Assembly (NCBI GenBank): GCA_036426205.1 | Contig: WSYH01001934.1 | Location: forward strand, 21,001 to 85,000 | Length of the DNA: 64,000 nucleotides | Source: Ascaphus truei | Lineage: Eukaryota; Chordata; Amphibia; Anura; Ascaphidae | Reading direction: 5' to 3' | Part shown: positions 44,692 to 56,067 of the stretch, piece by piece | Numbering within the stretch: the first letter of the stretch is position 1 | Layout: every line of letters begins with the position of its first letter | Translations under genes and position numbers: made by a program | The notes under the pieces: generated by a model | Seen by the model: the letters and a program-made list of their open reading frames with translations, nothing else | What the model was told of the DNA's origin: nothing | Database searches by the model: none

Positions 44692-46015
44692 TCTTTACAT
44701 GCTGTTTTAAAGAATAGAAAAATTACAGACCAATGGAGCAATACCATAGTTATACTCATCCACAAGAAAGGAGACCTTCACAACTGCAGAGACCTTCACA
44801 ACTGCAGAGACCTTCACAACTGCAGAGCAATCAGTCTACTTCCAATCACTTACAATATTTTTATGAAGATACTCATTAATTGGTTGCAACAGACCCTGGA
44901 CTTCGTCCAGCCTAGAGAACAAGCGGGGTTTTGCAGTGGACTTAACACAATGGACCACATCCAAGTTGTACAAGAACCGATGTGCCAAAGTAATAAAAAC
45001 AATGCACCACTCAGATTCGTAGATTAAGAAAAAAACATTTGATCAGCAGTTTTAAATGCATTTAAAAAGTCAAAATGTTGAAGAAGCGTATATCAATATT
45101 ATAAGGAACATTTATGAGTATGCACATCAACCATTCAACTGCATGAAGATACAAGTAAGATAATGATTAACAAGGCTGTGCGACGTGGAAGACACCATGC
45201 AACCAAAGCTTTTCACATCAATACTTGAAGAATTGTTCAGGACATAAAATTGGGAAGAAAGGGAAATCAAATAAACAAATCAAAGGTAAATACTTGAGCT
45301 GCGATTTGCAGATTACATGGTTAATTTTGCCACAAGCCCAGAAGACCTCCAGCAACAAATCAGAGAACTCAGTGACCCAAGTAAGAATGGAATAGAATAA
45401 GTTTAAAACTATATCTACTTTGGCCATTAATTATCAGTGGATGGGATCCTTTCAAATTAAATCAATAGGAAAATGAAGATGGGATGGAGCACATTTGGAA
45501 GAAACAAGACACATTTTCAAGTGAACCTTCTGGTGGGCCTTAAAAGGAAAGGCTTTAATGAGTGTATTCTGCCTGGGCTCACATGTAGATGTGAAACATG
45601 GTCTCTAAATGCGACGATAATTCAGAAGTTTTAGACAACCTAAAGTAGTATATTGAGTATTACATGAAGTGACAGGCAAAAGAATGAATGGGTTCGGAAG
45701 CAAATACAAGACTGTAACCATCACAAGAGCGAATAAATGAAAATGGCAGTGGGCCAGATATACCGCACAAAAAAATTACCATTGTTGGACCATGATGGTA
45801 CTCAACTGGATTCCAAGGGACATCAAAGGATGTAGATCATGACCAAAACTAAGATGGGAGGATGAAATTAGGAAATTTAATGGAGCAACATGCAGAAGAG
45901 AGGTTTGCAACCCAGAATATCATTGGGGAAGCCTTTATCCAGCAGTTGATTGACAATGATATGATACGATAATGGAATTGGCAAATTGAGCTGCTCCAGG
46001 GATATATTTTTCCTT
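44692..46015 (+). pseudogene. RTE LINE, reverse transcriptase and C-terminus
   Basis: Continues the split RTE. It reads KNRKITDQWSNTIVILIHKK, AISLLPITYNIFMKIL, QPREQAGF and DHIQVV, then decayed FCHKPRRPPATNQR (from FATSPEDLQQQI-like sequence) and the C-terminal EAFIQQLIDND. A 15-bp unit GACCTTCACAACTGCAGA is triplicated at 44770-44825. Many stops show that it is dead. Confidence 0.85.
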
Positions 46016-46124
46016 CTTTCCCAAGAATCCCCAAGGTGGTATGAAGGACAGATTTAGCAGGGTTTGTTACCTGCTGTGACATATTGCGAAAATTGTGCGT
46101 AACCCAATCCAAATCCCAGTGTCA

Positions 46125-46265
46125 TCTTGTTGTGACCATGGACAAATAATTTATCTCCCTGTGCCTCGGCATTAAATTAGATTGTAAGCTCTACAGAGCA
46201 GAGTGTAATTGTGCCTGCAATGTACAGCTTCGAATACACGGTCAGCACTATACAAGAACGTTTTT
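46125..46265 (+). mobile_element. Ancient SINE/L2 3' remnant
   Basis: TTTATCTCCCTGTGCCTCGG followed by TTAGATTGTAAGCTCTACAG resembles a MIR-type core joined to the L2-like tail. Confidence 0.5.
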
Positions 46266-46850
46266 AAAAAAAGGGGGAGATAGAGATGGGAAGGACACAG
46301 GAAGGTAGGGAGGACTTGGTGAACAGGAGATAGTGGCGACTTCTGCTTAAATAAAACAATGTGAGAAGGAGAGGGAGAATGTTTTATAAAAGTGGACAAA
46401 AAAAAAAACCCCAGCAAAGCTTGAGGGAGTGTGCTGGGGATGGCAGCAAGCCCATTCCTAATTGTGTATTCATGACCCAATACATGCACATATGGTGCAT
46501 TAGAGATGTGCAACACTTTCGTTGAAGTTTGCAACTCAGGCGGCATTTAGCTACCTTTTACTATTAAAAGCTTGCAAAATTTGGCAAAGTTTGCTAAATG
46601 AAACTCGCCAAGCATTAAAAGTATATGTGTAGGTCACATGAACCTAAATGCAGGCCAAATGACCCTTTGTACAGTATACTGCCAATTGGCAAATCGATTG
46701 AGCAAATGTCACCTTTCACGAAAAATGTCAATTAAAGAGAAATTCATAAAAAAAAAAAAAAAATGAAGAAACATTGAGAAACAACTTTCAGGACATTTGC
46801 ACATCTCTACTTACCCTCTTGACCCTGCCCATAAATCTGCATTTCTGTAT
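46266..46850. other. Intron sequence, nothing recognised
   Basis: A-rich tracts near 46390 and 46750; no coding or repeat signature. Confidence 0.4.
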
Positions 46851-46859
46851 CCGTATGTC

Positions 46860-47025
46860 CCCTAACACACCATTTAGATTGTACGGTCTTCATGGCCAGA
46901 ACTCCTACAATGTTTACTTTGATGTAATGTGCACTTATTTATACTATTCTCCCTTGCAGTAGATCTTGTATATTACTTCTGTAAAGCCTGGCATACATGG
47001 TTGCTGCTGTATAAATAAAAATGCA
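46860..47025 (+). mobile_element. L2-like LINE 3' end remnant
   Basis: Diverged copy with TTTAGATTGTACGGTCTTCA, TGTAAAGCCTGGCATACATG and GCTGTATAAATAAAAATG. Confidence 0.55.
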
Positions 47026-47793
47026 GCACCATACATTACAGACTGTAAAGCCTCTGACCGAGTGCCAGCCCGAGGGCTCTGTATAATTCTCATCATCTTC
47101 TAAAGTAGACCCAGAATAATGAGATTTCATGCAATCAAACAGTTCATAGCAGGTACAGTATCTTCTACAGCAGTGATCACAGTGAATAATGGCAAACACA
47201 AGAGCTTACAGATGCCCCACCTTCAATGGGATATAAAGTGAATGTATCAATGAGGCCAGAGTGAGTAAACACGCAGAAGAAACATGAGGCATAAACAGTA
47301 GGCCGAGATACTGGCTAAACCCTTCCCCCAGGCCATAACATTATACAAAAGGATCCAAGTGGTGGATATGTTAGAGCTGCATGACCTGCTCAGTACTAAA
47401 ATTTCAAGGTGACCCTTCAGTGTTCAGGAGTGTTTGTGCATTAACCCTTCAGCTATCAGAGCGTACTGTGACACACTGTAAATAAATGATATGACCGTAC
47501 AATAGGGATTTACTGTATGATGGCAATATAAAGCAATAGTGACTGTGATTGCACACTTTCAAATCGCTGCACGTTAGAAAAAGGATCATATAATTGGAGC
47601 CGCAGGCTGCTCACCACCAATCCACATCTAACTCCCTCCAGATACCAATAGAGAATCCCTGCTGAGAGGCCAGGAACCACATAAGATGCACTGGGCAGAG
47701 CCTGCGCTCCCGCCATCTTTTTTACAACCCAGATAACAGTAAGAAAAAGCTACAGAATGAGGTTGAAAGAGCATGTTTGTTCTTGTGACTAAC

Positions 47794-47880
47794 CTGCATT
47801 CAGGTGACACTCTTTAATCTGGAACTGCAGCTCATTCTCATTGGGGATGTCCTTCCAGGTGGCCAGGAATACTTGACGTT
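47794..47880 (-). CDS. AP2B1: AP2B1 appendage exon
   Basis: 87 bp encoding RQVFLATWKDIPNENELQF and KECHLNA. The Trp corresponds to human Trp841 of the platform binding site. Split codons on both sides: GAA from G plus AA, and GAT completed in the next exon. Donor GTTAGT, acceptor TATAG. Confidence 0.97.
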
Positions 47881-48589
47881 CTATAGGAGTAAAACATGAC
47901 AGGGAGTGTTGCAGTAGGGAGGCGTCTGCTTTAAGCCACTGCACTTTGGTTTGGCATGCAAAATGAGTCCCTTTGAGACCAAGATAGCATTTTATAGCCA
48001 GGTGCTGCTGAGTTTTAAAGGGCCACGGTCAATCACTTGCATATGGCAGCATATGGTCTAATATGGTCATTCTTAAACATTTCCTTGGGGAACGCCAGTC
48101 ACAAAAGGTTTCACGAACGATCAGCACAGTTTCAAATATATTTAACGCTTTGAGTGCACATATACGTTGGATAATTAGTGGTCAGAAAAAAAACATTCTG
48201 TTAAGAGAACCGAGAATCCGTGGCGCAATAAATAATTATTTAACCATTGGTGCGATTGAACACCACACAATAATCAATGTACACATTTTTGGGGGCTTCT
48301 CTTAATCTCATCATATCTTCTCTGATTCTATTCACTCACTCTGTTTGGCAAAGTCCAAGTGAGCCCTCTAATCTGGGGACACACTTCAACTTCAAGCTTA
48401 GAAGGCCAGTAACAAGCCAGAACAAAGAAATAACAACAGCCCACAATTAATGATATCTTAGCCATTGTATATCAAACATTCACTTGTATAAGAGGAGTCC
48501 TGAAAAGTGGCCTGTTTGTGGCCTTCCAGGATTTACGATAAAAGAAAACACATGATCTTCAGCCTTGTAGCCCCCAAACCAGCTCTTAC

Positions 48590-48674
48590 CCATTTTGCCA
48601 TCTTCCACAAAGAGCACATGGAGAGGGATGAGGCAGCTGAAGTAGAAAACGTCAATGTTGTTTTTCACAGCCAC
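48590..48674 (-). CDS. AP2B1: AP2B1 appendage exon
   Basis: 85 bp encoding VAVKNNIDVFYFSCLIPL, then HVLFVEDGKM and one base of the next codon. His replaces the Asn found in human IPLNV. Donor GTAAGA, acceptor GTCTAG. It covers the junction between the sandwich and platform subdomains. Confidence 0.97.
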
Positions 48675-49852
48675 CTAGACACGCGTAGGGTAAGTGGAGA
48701 GTGAGAGAGTCAAGGAGAATGGCAGATTAACAACTACCACCATCATGCCCAGAACAGACCTAGAGAAGGTCCAACAACACGTTGCCAACCCTGCAGTCTC
48801 TTCTTTACGCTTCAACTGTTCTTAAATCATCTCCCTATCAGCATGAACAAAAGTGACATTTGTATGTCTGTGCTGCACTATAAATAAATGTGTTCCCTTT
48901 TGGTTATTACGGACCAGAACATATTATAAATCACTTGGCCATAAACGAATACATCACATTAATTCATTTCCATTTTTCTATTGCACAGGCTAATACCCAG
49001 GCAAATTAATTTGTCTATGTATTTCAAGTAAGGTAGCAGGCATGCGTTCAACTGCAAATTACAGAACATATCAAAAGGAATAAACATTGTATCTGTATAA
49101 TGAACAATTAGTTATCTGAAAATTGTGCTCATAAGTCCCGCACAGTTCTAATATGCCCCTGTCTATACCAGTAGTTCTCCATTCCAAAATTCATAGGGTA
49201 GAACAAAATGATATTTTTTCCTGTTTACATGATAAATCTACAAATGTTTTCTCCGCATACTCAAGAATCTATAAGATGGGTACTGGAATTACCAGTACTT
49301 GGTAAGAAATTCACATTCACAGATGGGGTTTTATACTGGGGCACATAGCCACCAGAGTCTCTGCCATTAACCTGGAAAGTTGCCACAATGTAAAAGGGAG
49401 CAGAACATTCATGTCGGCGATGGCAGAGCTACTAATGATATGTCTGGCATGGGTGGCACACTCCAATTGATTTTTGTAGATGCTTCAGTAGGGATAAGAG
49501 AGGAGCAGATGGCTCTATGGGAATACAGCATTGAAAACGGCGATATGCTACACAGTGAATATGCTTAATTGAATCTGTGTCCCAGCCTAGGTCACACACA
49601 GCATTTCCTTATTGTTGTGTATGCTTGCAATGTCTGCTGTTATCTGGCTCCTGATGTATGTACCATAATGAAACCCAAAAGCACCCCTGGCATCACTTCT
49701 GCTAAAATTGTTGGGACAATACTGCATGCACCAAGATTGCAGAGATCCAAACATTTGGGTATGACGAGTCTTTCATTTCTCCCCATTTGCTCAACATAAA
49801 ATATCCCATGCAATAAACTAGCAGCTTCTAAATATTGCAGGTATCCAATTAC

Positions 49853-49982
49853 CTGAAGGTTATTGAGTGGCTCCATTTTCATGACTGGCCCCAGTGTGTT
49901 GAGAGGGAGAGAAATGTCAATGCTTTGGTTGGGCATCAGAGGTGTATGAATTGACAGAGAGGCACTGGGAATGACGCCGAAG
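49853..49982 (-). CDS. AP2B1: AP2B1 appendage exon (sandwich)
   Basis: 130 bp; completes a Ser codon and encodes FGVIPSASLSIHTPLMPNQ through KMEPLNNLQ. It belongs to the immunoglobulin-like sandwich subdomain. Donor GTAATT, acceptor CCTCAG. Confidence 0.97.
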
Positions 49983-50771
49983 CTGAGGCAGAACAAATTA
50001 GACAATAGCATTACTTTATCTAGTAGTTCAGAGTGTCTCACTACAGAGAAACGAATAGAAAATACTGCTGTATTAACCAGGCTGCACTGGCCCACAATGC
50101 ATCACTACATTCCTCTCGCACATGAAAGTGTTAATATAGTGCCTTTGGTAGAGACATGTACTGCAGTGCAAACATGCTGCCACCATTTAAAAATAAATAA
50201 ATAATAAGTTTTCCGATAGCCATGCTACAAGAGAAACCTGCAAAGCCTTGTAACATCGAGTTTATTTCATTTCATGCAGTTAAGTAGTATTGCCTTGGGT
50301 CATCAAACAGGTCGTTAAATCCCAGCATTTTCTGGAAAGAGACACCTACATTAATCATGCCTGTTGCAGTCTGCAGAAATCCTGCTCCTACTAGACCCAG
50401 CTAACAAATGACTCAAGAAGAAACCTTCCTGTGGAGACCTGGGCAACAGGACTTCTGACTTTCGCCAGCCTAGGGGCCACATGTTTTCAACTACTGTAAC
50501 AGGCTTTATCTGGGGTTCGATCAAATGTTCATAGCGGGGTCCAGTAGTAATGTTTTGACTATGTATCTCCCTGGATACATGCAGTTCTTTTCTTCTGGAT
50601 CAAAAAATACGCCAATATGAGAGATCAAACACTTACCTCAAAGTACATAGAGTGAAAGGGACTATCCTTTAATAACCACGCTGTTTTGCTAGCAGAAAAT
50701 TCAACAACTAAATCAAATTGTGACCTGTTGTGGAGTATTTGTGTCTCATCCGTAAAGAGGCGAGTCTTTAA

Positions 50772-51076
50772 GGCTGCGATTATACAGAAAAACGCCTGTG
50801 GCGACACCGCGCGGCGCAAAAACAATTTGGTATAGAGGCAGTGAAAACAGCCTATACCAAATGTGACTGTCTCCCCGCTTGCCACTGCAAAGCGGGAGAC
50901 AGTTGGAGCGTTTTCAAAAATTGTTTTTCGGGTTGCGACTGCCGCATCACGTGACACGGCAATTCAATCAGAAAACAGATGTCACCCTGCAGACGTGCGC
51001 GCAGTAGCATGTGCACGTCACTCTGTGATGTTACAGATGCGCGCGCGCCCTGCAGTTCGGCTGCATAATCGCAGCC
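50772..51076. mobile_element. Harbinger-type MITE
   Basis: 305 bp with terminal inverted repeats GGCTGCGATTATACAG and CTGCATAATCGCAGCC, flanked by 3-bp TAA direct repeats (50769-50771 and 51077-51079). A TWA target and short TIRs fit PIF/Harbinger. The interior is GC-rich and non-coding. It is within an AP2B1 intron, about 55 bp from the donor of exon 51137-51282. Confidence 0.8.
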
Positions 51077-51136
51077 TAAGACATGGCAACCATGCTAATC
51101 CTTCAGACCGACAAAGCACTGGACAGCTCTCCTCAC

Positions 51137-51282
51137 CTGTTCTTGTTGAACTGTATGGCGAAGTCGGTCATGTGTTGTAGGGCCTTGTTGGTGAAGTTCA
51201 TGTCCATGCAGATGTGTCCCTGTCTGTGGGAGAATGTGCCAGAAATCTCCAGCCCCTTGGCTTTTACAGCAGGCAGCCAAAC
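51137..51282 (-). CDS. AP2B1: AP2B1 appendage exon (start of sandwich)
   Basis: 146 bp encoding VWLPAVKAKGLEISGTF, HRQGHICMDMNFTNKALQ and HMTDFAIQFNKN plus two bases. This begins the folded ear after the flexible hinge. Donor GTGAGG, acceptor CTCATAG. A MITE ends about 55 bp beyond the donor. Confidence 0.97.
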
Positions 51283-52084
51283 CTATGAGGGAGAGTCCAG
51301 ATTACCACCAACAGCAGATGATGGGCTCAGTACTCTATTTGATGCTCTGGCAATTAGAAACAGATGTAAAAGGCATGGAAAAAGACCATGACTGCATACA
51401 ACATAGAAGAAGGAAAGTCAACCAAAAGACAACTTACTGTGCCCATCAATACATTCATTTCTTGTGTTACCACTTGCCTTTAGAGTGGGGAACTGCTCAT
51501 TCTTATATAAACCGTTTTTGACTGTATCACACGTCCCCAAACTCCTGCATTGCCTTACTTATCGCCATTTCAGAGACAGAGACACACGTGACACCTTTCA
51601 AGCTTCTAAAAGCAGACAGTTATCCTTAAAGTACAGATGAAAATTAGCCAAGAAAATATTTAGCAAAACTCTTTTTTTGGTTTGTTAACATCCTTTTCAC
51701 TGCTGGGGTTAATAATGTGTCTACAAATCCTGTGATACACTGCAGATCCCCAATGCTTTCCAGGCCACTTCAGTAGCAAAGTGGTTACATTACATTACTG
51801 CTTAGCAATGTAACAGCCTTTAATTTGTTAGAGGAAAAGGTTAAGTGACTATACTCTCTGCCTTACTGCACTTCATTATTGATGTCATAAAGTACAGACT
51901 TTGCATGTACATCATGTTTCAATTTACCAGTCGCTTGGGGATGTTTATAGAGCCGACTAAACTTTGATGTTATCTGTCCTTGCAAAATATTTGCTAGTTA
52001 TTATTCACAAAACAATAAAATATTTCCTCTAATGAAAAATTAGAAGGGTCACACACAAATACCGATCCGACATGTCCAACGTAC

Positions 52085-52231
52085 AGCTTTTGGGGTTATA
52101 AATCCTCCAGGGGCCATCCCAATGCCAGAGGATAGCTCGAACAAGTCATTGAGACCACTGCTGACAACTGCTGGAGTGGGGGATGGTGCAAAGGTCGTGG
52201 GTACCGACGAGGGGATGAAGGTCTGTCCGAC
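52085..52231 (-). CDS. AP2B1: AP2B1 hinge exon
   Basis: 147 bp (49 codons, phase 0) encoding VGQTFIPSSVPTTFAPSP, NDLFELSSGIGMAPGG and FITPKA. It is Pro/Ser-rich and flexible, linking the clathrin-box region to the ear. The human protein has YVAPKA at the end. Donor GTACGT, acceptor TTTCACAG. Confidence 0.96.
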
Positions 52232-52684
52232 CTGTGAAACAGCATAAAGTTAATGAAGATGAAGACGATGGCTTAGGAAATTAATACAGAGCTGATTTAT
52301 CTCTGGGCCTTCCTTGATGGCATAAGCTGGATTCCAACTTTCTCCTATACAGGGACCTGTAAATGTTTTATCGTAACGACTTGTCTTGACAAGAATAATA
52401 ATAATATAATACAATATTAATAACAATATAATAATGATGAAATAATACCACCACCAACACCATTGCACCCAGCATCCTCCCTACACAGCCACAAGAGTAG
52501 GCGCCACTTATTAAACCTGTTTTGCCCTTGGGACCCCTTCTGTATACAGTGCACAAAGCAAGATGAACAAGGTTTGCTTCCTCAAAATATCCAATGTAAT
52601 TGCACCAGGAAAAGGACTCCACACAATGGAAAATAATAATTGTGTTCTCTCCCATTTCTTTATATTCCAGCATTTATTCCCTCT

Positions 52685-52705
52685 CCCCCCCCCCCCCCCC
52701 CCCCC
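52685..52705. repeat. Homopolymer C run (G run on the gene strand)
   Basis: 21 consecutive C on the plus strand. On the AP2B1 strand it is a G-tract roughly 230 bp downstream of the 42-bp optional exon. Confidence 0.95.
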
Positions 52706-52941
52706 ACCCACCTTTCTGTCACTCTCAGACCTCCTTGTAAGACTCCTGATCTTCCCGGTTGGGAAACATTGGATTAAAATATATGGCGTGCATGTATCCC
52801 GAGGGGCTCATGAAATTATGCACAAACTTGGTGTTTCAAATGTATGGGAACTTGGTTTAACAAATACAACATCATTTGTCTATTACACTGCATGTAAATT
52901 ACCCAGAGCCCTGTGTGTTTGTTACACGGACAGTAACTTAC

Positions 52942-52983
52942 CGCTGGACTTCCACCGATGCCACCTCCGAGGTCACTTCCTAG
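52942..52983 (-). CDS. AP2B1: AP2B1 14-codon optional hinge exon
   Basis: A 42-bp in-frame exon encoding LGSDLGGGIGGSPA. It has strong splice sites (donor GTAAGT, acceptor CTTTCAG) and phase 0 on both sides, so it can be included or skipped without changing frame. In mammals this segment distinguishes the longer (951 residue) from the shorter (937 residue) isoform. Its conservation supports alternative splicing here too. Confidence 0.95.
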
Positions 52984-55447
52984 CTGAAAGAGGAAAATAT
53001 GGATATGTATCAGTGTGTCTCAATTCCCTGACTCTCCAATGAGATGCAAGATGTGTTACGGTGGCTGTGTGTGAGTTGGGTCCCCCAAAGTAATATCCTG
53101 TCGCAGTTGGCCTTGTTTCTACTTTACATTAATCTGGAGCTTTCATTTTCATGTCTGAGCATTTTCAGGAATACTGGACAATTAACTCGGGTAATAAAAA
53201 AAAAAGCAGGCGTTTAGATTACCATCACAAAACTTGGGCAGGAAGACTCACTAGTTTAAATTGTGTTTGACCGACATTTATACTTTATGTTAGAAAGTTT
53301 GTATGCAGACAAAATGCCTTTGGTTGCTGGCTGTTAAAAGGTTTTGAGCAGGACATTGCGTCAGCCCGCCAGGCTTCTCTACTAGCAAAAGGACCAATGG
53401 GGAATCAATTTCTAAACGCATCTTTCCATTCAATGTCAGAGCTCATGGGAACAGTAGCTGTAAGCCAAGTCCAATAAAACAGCAGTGTAGATAGCTTCAT
53501 TAAAAGTTATTACTCAACCACTGATGTTAAAAAATACATCTCACTAGAAAATAATAATAATAATACTAAATAATAACTATTTTACAGAGGAAATATAATC
53601 ATTATAAACTGGGACTTGAAATAGGCTAATGCTGATTAAATATCAGTGAATAGAATTTGCAATACTTTACCCTCCTCCTGTGGAATGTTCACTAATGTGA
53701 ATGGATGATGCAGGGCAGCCCGTAACCAATAAAGGGCATAAGTATGAATGGTAATGAAAAGGCACAAGCTTTCATATACATCTCATAAGAACATGTGCCA
53801 AGTAACGCCTTCTCTAACCCGTCTTTAAGCTATCTCCCTAATAGCTCACTTACTGTGGAGCACACCACAGCAATGGAGACTTTTAATATGTCTCTTTGCC
53901 ATCAGTTTGTCAGTGGGTCTAAAAGACAGAAACAAAATGACATCTGGGAAGAAGAACTATTTGAAACGAAAATAAATTGGTGCTGTGAGGGAGTACAGCT
54001 AATGGAAGCACATAGGCCTGTCAAGTCTTATTCATTGGAAGACTTATTCTCAGCATCAATTGCCTCATAAGGAACAATGATAGATATCTATCGATATATA
54101 TACTTTATTGTTATTAATGTCACTTTACAGGTGCCATTCTCTTTTTAAGCAAACAAAGTTCCAAGGTCCTGCATATTAGTCGAAGGCAGTGATTCCAAAA
54201 GTGTTTCGTCGCCCAAATACTGGCAGTGCAGTGGGTTCCTGAGCCGTGTGGGAATGTGCATTAGTAAGGCCCCAAACTGCACCATGGCGGGGGTGGTACA
54301 GCTTTCAATTACTGCAGGAGCTTCCAAAGTCGCTCCCCACAATGCTTTTGTATCCACAGCGGCAAGGCATTGTGGGGTGTGACTTAAACACGTCTAAAAT
54401 GTGGGGGGCATCTGGGCTATTACAAAATGGTTCACATGGCAGGTCCCTGATGAGAAGAGAAGTAGGGGTAGAGGGTGAAATTCCATAATGAGCATTCAAT
54501 ACAGGAGAAAAATGACAAATAAAAAGTACGTGTTGTGCTTTGGAGGTGATACAGGGAGTAAAAAATTAATCGTGAATGGTACCCCCGCTGAATGTTACAG
54601 GGTGAGGAGGAGAGGGTGTGTGCTCATTTCAGCTTCCAAGCAGGTGCTGGGTGGTTAGGACAGTGCACTGGGGTCATGGGATTAGTATAATAGAAGGTCC
54701 ATCATGGAGGCCAATGAGAGTGTGAGAAAAAGGGAAATGCAAGTCAGTTACAGTGCGACGGAGTGAGAGCCAGTTACCCATTGCGTATCCTCTCCCATCT
54801 GCAGGGGTAGGCAGGGTGCAGGAGGAAAGAAGCAGAGAGGTTACTGTCAGCAGAGAGACAGCTGAACTATACAACATAACAATCACTGCCTACGACAGAT
54901 TCTTCCACCCCTGACAATTAAGCAGCTGAAAACATGTAGCTTCTGTACTCATCACATCAGCATGAGGGCCGCTTATAGCGTCTGGATGGGGACAAGATGT
55001 TACACTTGCAGGGAAGCCAAGAAACTGCGCCTGACATAGCTGTTTATAAAAGTCAGAGCTTAACTCCTTCTGTGCTAAAAGGGCGTGCTGTACAAGCCAA
55101 TCTAACACTAAGGCATGACGCATGCTTCCTATTATGTGTGGTGCGCTACACGGGATAAACAAGAGCAGGCTGGGTCGGTAAAAGCAAGCTGCCAGTTGCT
55201 GAAGCAGGGATGAAATGATTGTAGAAACGACAAAATATCCGGATGCCTATCTGCATATGGTATTTACAGAACGCAGAAAGTTCACAATCATGTCACCTTG
55301 TAAAAAAACAAGCGAAATAGCTTTTTTTTCTGTCAATCTAAATCTTTTTATTCTCCCTCTAAAAAAACTGCAGTCTGACCTCCTGAGGTCAGACTGTGGA
55401 GGTTTAGCAACAGTGTGGATTTACAGTGGGTGAGATTAGTTTAACAC

Positions 55448-55594
55448 AGGGGTAGCCAACTCCAATCCTCAAAAGCTACCAACAGACAGGTTTTCAGGAT
55501 ATCCCTGCTTCAGCACAGGTCACCTGTGCTCAAGCAGAGGTCCTGAAAACCTGACCTGTTGGTAGCTTTTGAGGATTGGAGTTGGCCACACCTG
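55448..55594. mobile_element. hAT-type palindromic MITE
   Basis: 147 bp with long inverted arms (CAGGGGTAGCCAACTCCAAT and complement). Flanked by 8-bp duplications GTTTAACA (55440-55447) and GTTTAACG (55595-55602). CAG ends and an 8-bp target fit hAT. Confidence 0.85.
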
Positions 55595-55874
55595 GTTTAA
55601 CGCCTTACTAACAAAGCATGCTACCCTCATGGCTAAAAAAGTGATATATGGTCTAAGTAAACAGAAAGCATGTTGACACCAGATTACACTGAAAACAGAA
55701 GCATCTCTCTCTCTCTAACTTACAAACCACAAATGCCTACTTGGCCATTTACAGTAAAGTGTTCAAGTAACTGGCACTAAATAATGACTTTTATTAGCAG
55801 TAGATCGTTTTCATCTTTCCTGGTCAGCCCAGGTCACTTGCTGACTGGATGTACTAAGTGAAGCATTTACTTAC

Positions 55875-56067
55875 CAGACTGTCCAGGCCTCCACCCAGCA
55901 GGTCCACAGCTCCCATCTGCATGGAGGATACCTGTGGCACGTTCCCTGGTGGTCCCAGATCGAGATTAAGAAGATCACCGAGGAGGTCTCCCTGCGAGGG
56001 GATGACCTGTTGCTGCTCCAGCGCAGCAGCTGGGGCTGGTCCCACTGGGCTGTCTCCGGTATCGATG
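55875..56067 (-). CDS. AP2B1: AP2B1 hinge exon with clathrin box
   Basis: 193 bp encoding IDTGDSPVGPAP, VIPSQGDLLGDLLNLDLGPP, then VSSMQMGAVDLLGGGLDSL. LLNLD is the clathrin box that binds the clathrin terminal domain. The segment following SPVG is Ala- and Gln-richer than in mammals. Donor GTAAGT, acceptor TTACTAG. Confidence 0.97.

Noticed and set aside
52563..53042. 159-codon plus-strand frame
   Set aside because: It runs antisense across the 42-bp AP2B1 exon and a C run; the minus strand holds the supported coding sequence.
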